From positions 1 to 12,201 of the forward strand of contig JAAAUF010000779.1 of NCBI GenBank assembly GCA_015499985.1: 12,201 nucleotides of DNA. The letters are read 5' to 3'. Made by a program: the position numbers and the translations under genes. This document shows positions 8,068-12,201 of this stretch, in pieces; positions within the stretch are counted from its first letter, which is position 1; every line of letters begins with the position of its first letter. The notes below the pieces were generated by a model. It was given only the letters and a program-made list of their open reading frames with translations, was not told where the DNA came from and made no database searches. The DNA is from Haplosporangium gracile. Lineage: Eukaryota > Mortierellomycota > Mortierellomycetes > Mortierellales > Mortierellaceae.

Positions 8068-11000
8068 ATGGCCGCCTGTCCTCACACCACCAGCGTCCGC
8101 CTCAATGTGCCCCATTCAACCGCTCAGATTTACAAGGATGAATGCACCGTCTGCTTCGATAGTCCCGTAAGCAGAAAAACTCGCAATGCATGCTCCTCTT
8201 TGATTTTTTTCACAATCTCATGGGGAAGCGCGTGTGAATAAAAAATTCGCTTGCGCGTTGTTCGTGTTTTCATGTTCCTTCAACTCGAAATACATGTAAT
8301 GAACAGAGCAATGACACTGACAGCACCAACAGCAACAATAAAGAATATCAAACTGGCGCAGTAATGAAAAGCTCCTTTCAACTTCACAACGGAACTAACA
8401 TATCTATTACACTTCACTGTTGTCTCATTGGACCTGCTGGGGGCTCGACAGGATAATGAAGGTGGACTGAACGTGTGCTTGTCCTGCTTTAACGGAGGAT
8501 GCACCGACCCTGACCGCTACCATGCTATTCAACACTACAACAAAGAGGGCCATCCACTCGTTCTCAATATTAAGCGCATCAAGATCCCGAAGGATGTCCG
8601 AGTAAGCTTGAAAATATGCTCCTTCTGTCTGGAAGAAGCCCTTTTCAGTGGCGTCGTTTTGTTTAGTTTGTCTTTTTTCCTTCGTCATAACCACAATTTT
8701 TATTTTTTTCCCCATGGGACGAACTTGTAGGATGGCGAAGAACCACCCCAGAAGATTACAAAGATTGCTATCCAAGCCGAGAACGACACCGACAACTATG
8801 AGTATTTTACCGAAGTCAAGTGCTACGAGTGTGGGGGCGTCGAAGTCGACAAGACTGTTGGTCAGGTAAAATCTTGAATGAGAGTATCTTTTCGCCACTC
8901 CGTGTTTTTGTCGTTAGGATGGGGACGATTTGTGGAAGACTTAATAACATGCCATCATCCAAATGGTTCTGCTTCTAGATCCCCAAGGTTGTTGACGCTA
9001 TCATGACATCCCTATCGGCCTCCAGACAGTCCGAGATCAAAGCCTGGGAAGAAGAAATCATCTCGTGCGATCACATCCGCAACCTCCAGCAGGAGGCCGA
9101 AAAGGTTGTTTCTGCAGGTAAAACGACGCAGCAGCTTGGCTTTCTTTAGAAAGATCGTCGTGAGGTGCCACTTGCTTTGTCATCATAGAACCATCAAGAA
9201 TACTGACGGCGCAGCCTTGTTAATGTTATCATCATTTAGAAAACGCACACTGCGCTAACTGCGAACTCGGCGAGAACCTGTGGCTGTGCCTTGTCTGCGG
9301 CAACTTGGGATGCGGACGTCAACAGTTTGGCGGAACAGGAGGTAACGGTCACGGCTTGGCCCACTTCGATGCCACTGGACACGGCGTTGCTTGCAAGCTT
9401 GGAACTATTACTCCTGAAGGAACCGCAGGTATGGAACGAGCTTATTATTATTGAGTGATAAAGCCCAGCCTTTTATAGCGAGGTGACGCTTTGAAGGCGA
9501 CAGACATGCTAATTGAGATGCCACTAATCCATATCACGTAGATATCTACTGCTACCACTGCAACGAAGAACGCTCTGACGACCAGCTTGGCGTACATTTG
9601 GCTCGTTTCGGCATCAAAGTCGAGACCCAGCAAAAGTCAATCAAGTCTCTGACCGAGTTGGTAAGCTAAGCGGAGCAAAGTCCAGCGAATGGCCTGTTTC
9701 CTTAAATCAGCTGACTATGCATCATGCTCACCGTTATGTTCCTTTTTGACCCTTATAATAGTCCTTGGAACAGAACCAGAACTTCAACTTCAACATGTTC
9801 ACTGAAGATGGTAAGTCATTCGAGTCCCTGTTTGGACCTAGCTACACTGGATTCAAGAACCTTGGAAACAGGTAAGGGGCCTGTGGAAGCAAATTTCAGT
9901 GGCAACATGCAAAAATGAAGTCGCCGACCTGAAGATGCTTGGCTGACGATTTTCCTGCAAACTTTCTCTTTAGCTGTTACATGGCGTCAGTTCTTCAGTC
10001 AGTGTTCGATCTCCCGGCCTTTATCTCAAGGTACAATCCATCTCTAAACTGGATTTGGTGGTGTTAATATTTTTAGGTGCTCAAGTAACTAACTTTCGTC
10101 CATTCGTTGAATTAGATACTTCCCTGTTGATGCTACACACCTGCAGACGTGCAACCAGGATCCCGGCAAATGCCTCCAATGTCAGCTTGCCAAGGTTGCA
10201 GACGGCCTTTTAAGCGGACGTTATTCGACACCGACAATCTCGGACAGCGGTGAGGTTCAGGGACAAGATGGAATTGCCCCAGGAATGTTCAAAGCATTGG
10301 TTGGCCGTGGCCATCCCGAATTCTCTACCATGAGACAACAGGTAAATATCCGCTATTGTAGTTTGTTTCAGCCAACGCTGCATACATGCCCTGAATTCAG
10401 AGCTAACATCGGATATCATTACCCCCGACTTCATCGCTATAGGATTCTTTCGAGTTTTTCCAGCACTTGATCAAGATCATTTCTCAGAGCGAACGCACAA
10501 CTGGCAGGGACCCCACCAAGACGTTCGAGTTCTCCAACGAGCAGCGTCTGCAGTGCAATGATTGCAAGAAGGTCCGATACTCTCGCGACAGCACTACAGC
10601 TCTCTCGATTGCTGTCCCTACGACCAAGAAAGCGACCTCTAGCGGGGAAGAGGATGAGTATGAGAGCGTTACATTCGAGCAGTGCCTAGACGCCTATGTT
10701 GCAGCCGAGGTCCTCCCTTACAACTGCCCTAACTGTCGAACGAGCACAACCGCCACCAAGTAAGCTAAATTTGGCTAAATGATTTGGTACGATGTTGGTT
10801 GTGAACGCGATTTTTGACAAAGTTGCTGACAACCGCTATACTTTCTATCGTTGCCTGATAGGACGAACCGCTTTGCTTCGTTCCCCGAGGTACTAGTGAT
10901 CAACATGCGTCGATTCGCTTACCAGAACTGGGTCCCAAGAAAGCTCGGTAAGAGTCGCCTCTAGTGTGCCTGCGTTATAGCTTTTTATGTTACATGTATC

Positions 11001-11751
11001 CGTTGCCAATAGTAACCTTTGCAACGTTTTTTTCAAAATAGCTGTGCCAATCATCTTCTCCGGCGACAAGATTGATCTGGAAAAGTACCGTGGACATGGC
11101 CAGCAGGCAGATGAGGAGTTGCTTCCTGAGGATGCACCTGGAGCCGACGCTGGAGCAACAGCAGGACCTACGTTTGATGAGGCAGCACTGGAGCAGCTGC
11201 AGATGATGGGCTTCCCATTGGTTCGTTGCCAGAAAGCTCTTTTGGCAACCGGCAATCAGGGCTCCGAGGTCGCCATGAACTGGTTGATTCAGCATATGGA
11301 GGATCCCGATATTGATGACCCTATTGTTACAAGCGCTCCCTCTGGAGGAGCCCCTGAGGCGAACCCCGAGCAGATTTCTCAGTTGGCGGACATGGGTTTC
11401 ACCGACAAGCAGGCCAAGAAGGCACTCAAGGAGACTGGTGGCAACATGGAGCGCGCGGTCGAGTGGTTGTTCAGCCACATGGATACCCCTATGGACGATG
11501 AGGAGGACGCTGTTCCCGCTACGGCAGCTGGTGGACAGACTCAGGCGATTGTGGGCGATGTGAGCAAGAAGGGCAACTACCATCTTGCCTCGTTCATCTC
11601 TCACAAGGGACCTTCTGTTCACTGCGGACACTATGTCAGTCATATCAAGAAGGGTAACAAGTGGGTTCTGTTCAACGACAACAAGGTTGTGGATGACCCC
11701 AAGGCACCCCTCGAAAACGCCTATATCTACATCTTCAAACGGGAGGACTAG
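8068..11751 (+). CDS. UBP14: Ubiquitin-specific protease, USP5/UBP14 (isopeptidase T) type
   Basis: A cysteine protease that disassembles unanchored polyubiquitin and so recycles ubiquitin for the proteasome pathway. Exons: 8068-8166, 8452-8601, 8731-8865, 8979-9117, 9240-9428, 9542-9660, 9762-9871, 9974-10030, 10116-10341, 10443-10759, 10862-10947 and 11042-11751. All phases agree, giving 778 residues, close to yeast Ubp14 (about 780). An N-terminal Cys/His-rich variant zinc finger (C26, C29, C42, C45, H57) precedes the canonical ZnF-UBP (C179/C182, NLWLCLVCG, CGR with R201, GGNGH), which grips the free ubiquitin C-terminus. The Cys box is GNSCYMASVLQ (nucleophile C315), followed by QQDSFEFFQHL. 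Two UBA domains (about 587-628 and 650-690) are inserted before the His box HCGHYVSHI (H739) and D755. All catalytic parts are intact. The product is probably cytosolic and nuclear. The donor-like GGTAAGT at 9810 is coding, because reading through gives the conserved FGPSYTGFKNLGN. Confidence 0.95.
8307..8360 (+). other. Candidate cassette exon inside UBP14 intron 1
   Basis: Within the unusually long 285-nt first intron, an acceptor-like GAACAG (ending 8306) and a donor-like GTAATG (from 8361) bracket 54 nt, 18 codons in phase 0. It encodes a hydrophilic SNDTDSTNSNN-type segment without stops. Including it would add 18 residues after residue 33 and split the intron into 140 and 91 nt, sizes closer to the other introns of this gene (85-129 nt). 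The neighbouring exons already match the family when joined directly, so it may be optional or not used at all. Confidence 0.3.
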
Positions 11752-11998
11752 TTTGCTAAAGTGAGAGAAGAGAAATTCCTCGCTGTACCTACCTGTCTAT
11801 AGTGGACCATTTATCATAACAAATACACAAAGAGTTTTCAAATCGAGACCTCGTGCTTGGTGCTAATGCCGACACAGCACCATGCGCCAAAAACTCGGGT
11901 GCACATGCCAGAATCTGGTTCGCGTGGGTTTGGCGAGGATACTACCAATCTTAGACTGGGGTCCAGTCCGTTGGCGTACGACAAAAAAAAGAGATTGC
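11752..11998. other. 3' flank of UBP14, no gene seen
   Basis: No recognisable coding or RNA gene was found. No canonical AATAAA follows the UBP14 stop; AT-rich sequence near 11808-11830 is the likeliest 3' end region. A small perfect 6-bp hairpin with a 3-nt loop (GACTGG / CCAGTC, 11954-11968) occurs. Confidence 0.4.
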
Positions 11999-12201
11999 TG
12001 TTTGAAGAATGTGAGAAGTTTGAAGAGTTTGAAAAGCTTGGCAATCTTGTTTGAAGGGCGCAAAAGGTGTGAGGAGTTTGACAGGCTTATATCAAAAACT
12101 TGAAGAGTTTGAAGAGTTTGACAGGTTTGTATCAAGTGTTTGAAGAGTTTGAAGAGTTTGAAGAGTTTGAAGAGTTTGAAGAGTTTGAAGAGTTTGAAGA
12201 G
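11999..12201. repeat. 9-nt minisatellite (TTTGAAGAG) with a 40-nt higher-order unit
   Basis: Seven perfect head-to-tail copies of TTTGAAGAG fill 12139-12201 and run off the window. Before them lie degenerate copies from 11999 and a higher-order period: the 40-nt blocks starting with ACAGG at 12081 and 12121 match at 34 of 40 positions. Because the unit is nine bases, one frame would encode repeating Phe-Glu-Glu, but that frame has stops among the degenerate copies, so coding is unproven. The array may continue as the upstream or 3' part of a neighbouring locus outside the window. Confidence 0.9.

Noticed and set aside
9811..9871. A strong GTAAGT donor after TEDG in UBP14
   Set aside because: Reading through gives the conserved FGPSYTGFKNLGN leading into the Cys box, so the true donor is the GTAAGG at 9872.
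10990..11643. A 217-codon minus-strand frame
   Set aside because: It overlaps the last UBP14 exon, which encodes UBA domains and the His box on the + strand. No domain is visible in the antisense translation.
11954..11968. A 6-bp hairpin downstream of UBP14
   Set aside because: Too short to call a structured RNA or terminator in a eukaryotic context.

Overview
The window looks like nuclear DNA of an early-diverging fungus, most likely Mucoromycota/Mortierellomycota (Mortierella-like). The reasons are short introns with GTAAG-type donors and TAG/CAG acceptors, CTAAC-like branch points (a perfect TACTAAC at 3326-3332), very pyrimidine-rich gene upstream regions, and proteins that read as fungal family members. 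The lineage is an inference from general familiarity; no search was run. All genes called are on the + strand.

Layout. Positions 1-2330 are a long polypyrimidine-rich stretch with no gene I can support, holding a (CT)12 microsatellite and a 22-nt tandem repeat. A 76-residue heptad-repeat protein with a CxxC motif lies at 2360-2590. Another CT-rich stretch follows. Next comes a spliced gene (2929-4154) with a G3BP-like RRM and an Asn-rich tail. It lacks the NTF2-like domain usual in that family, and its frame is interrupted in or just after the Asn tract. Positions 4965-6360 hold the C-terminal part of a GMC (glucose-methanol-choline) oxidoreductase. It has no FAD-binding N-terminus and carries two roughly compensating frameshifts, so I call it a pseudogene.

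The second half is in good order. An intronless 230-residue protoglobin/sensor-globin haem protein (7173-7865) sits downstream of a 9-bp inverted repeat and a (CAA)7 leader. About 200 bp further on is a 12-exon ubiquitin-specific protease of the USP5/UBP14 (isopeptidase T) type (8068-11751, 778 residues as modelled), with both zinc-finger regions, Cys and His boxes and two UBA domains intact. Its first intron is unusually long and contains a splice-competent, phase-preserving 54-nt candidate exon. The window ends in a GAAGAGTTT tandem repeat that runs off the edge.

The genes do not form an obvious pathway. The UBP14 homologue is a housekeeping enzyme that recycles unanchored ubiquitin chains, and the globin is probably a separate haem/gas-binding protein. 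I see no clear new multi-gene system. The points most worth a second look are the pair of neighbouring 5'-truncated, frame-broken genes, the heptad microprotein, the globin and its promoter inverted repeat, and the possible cassette exon in UBP14.
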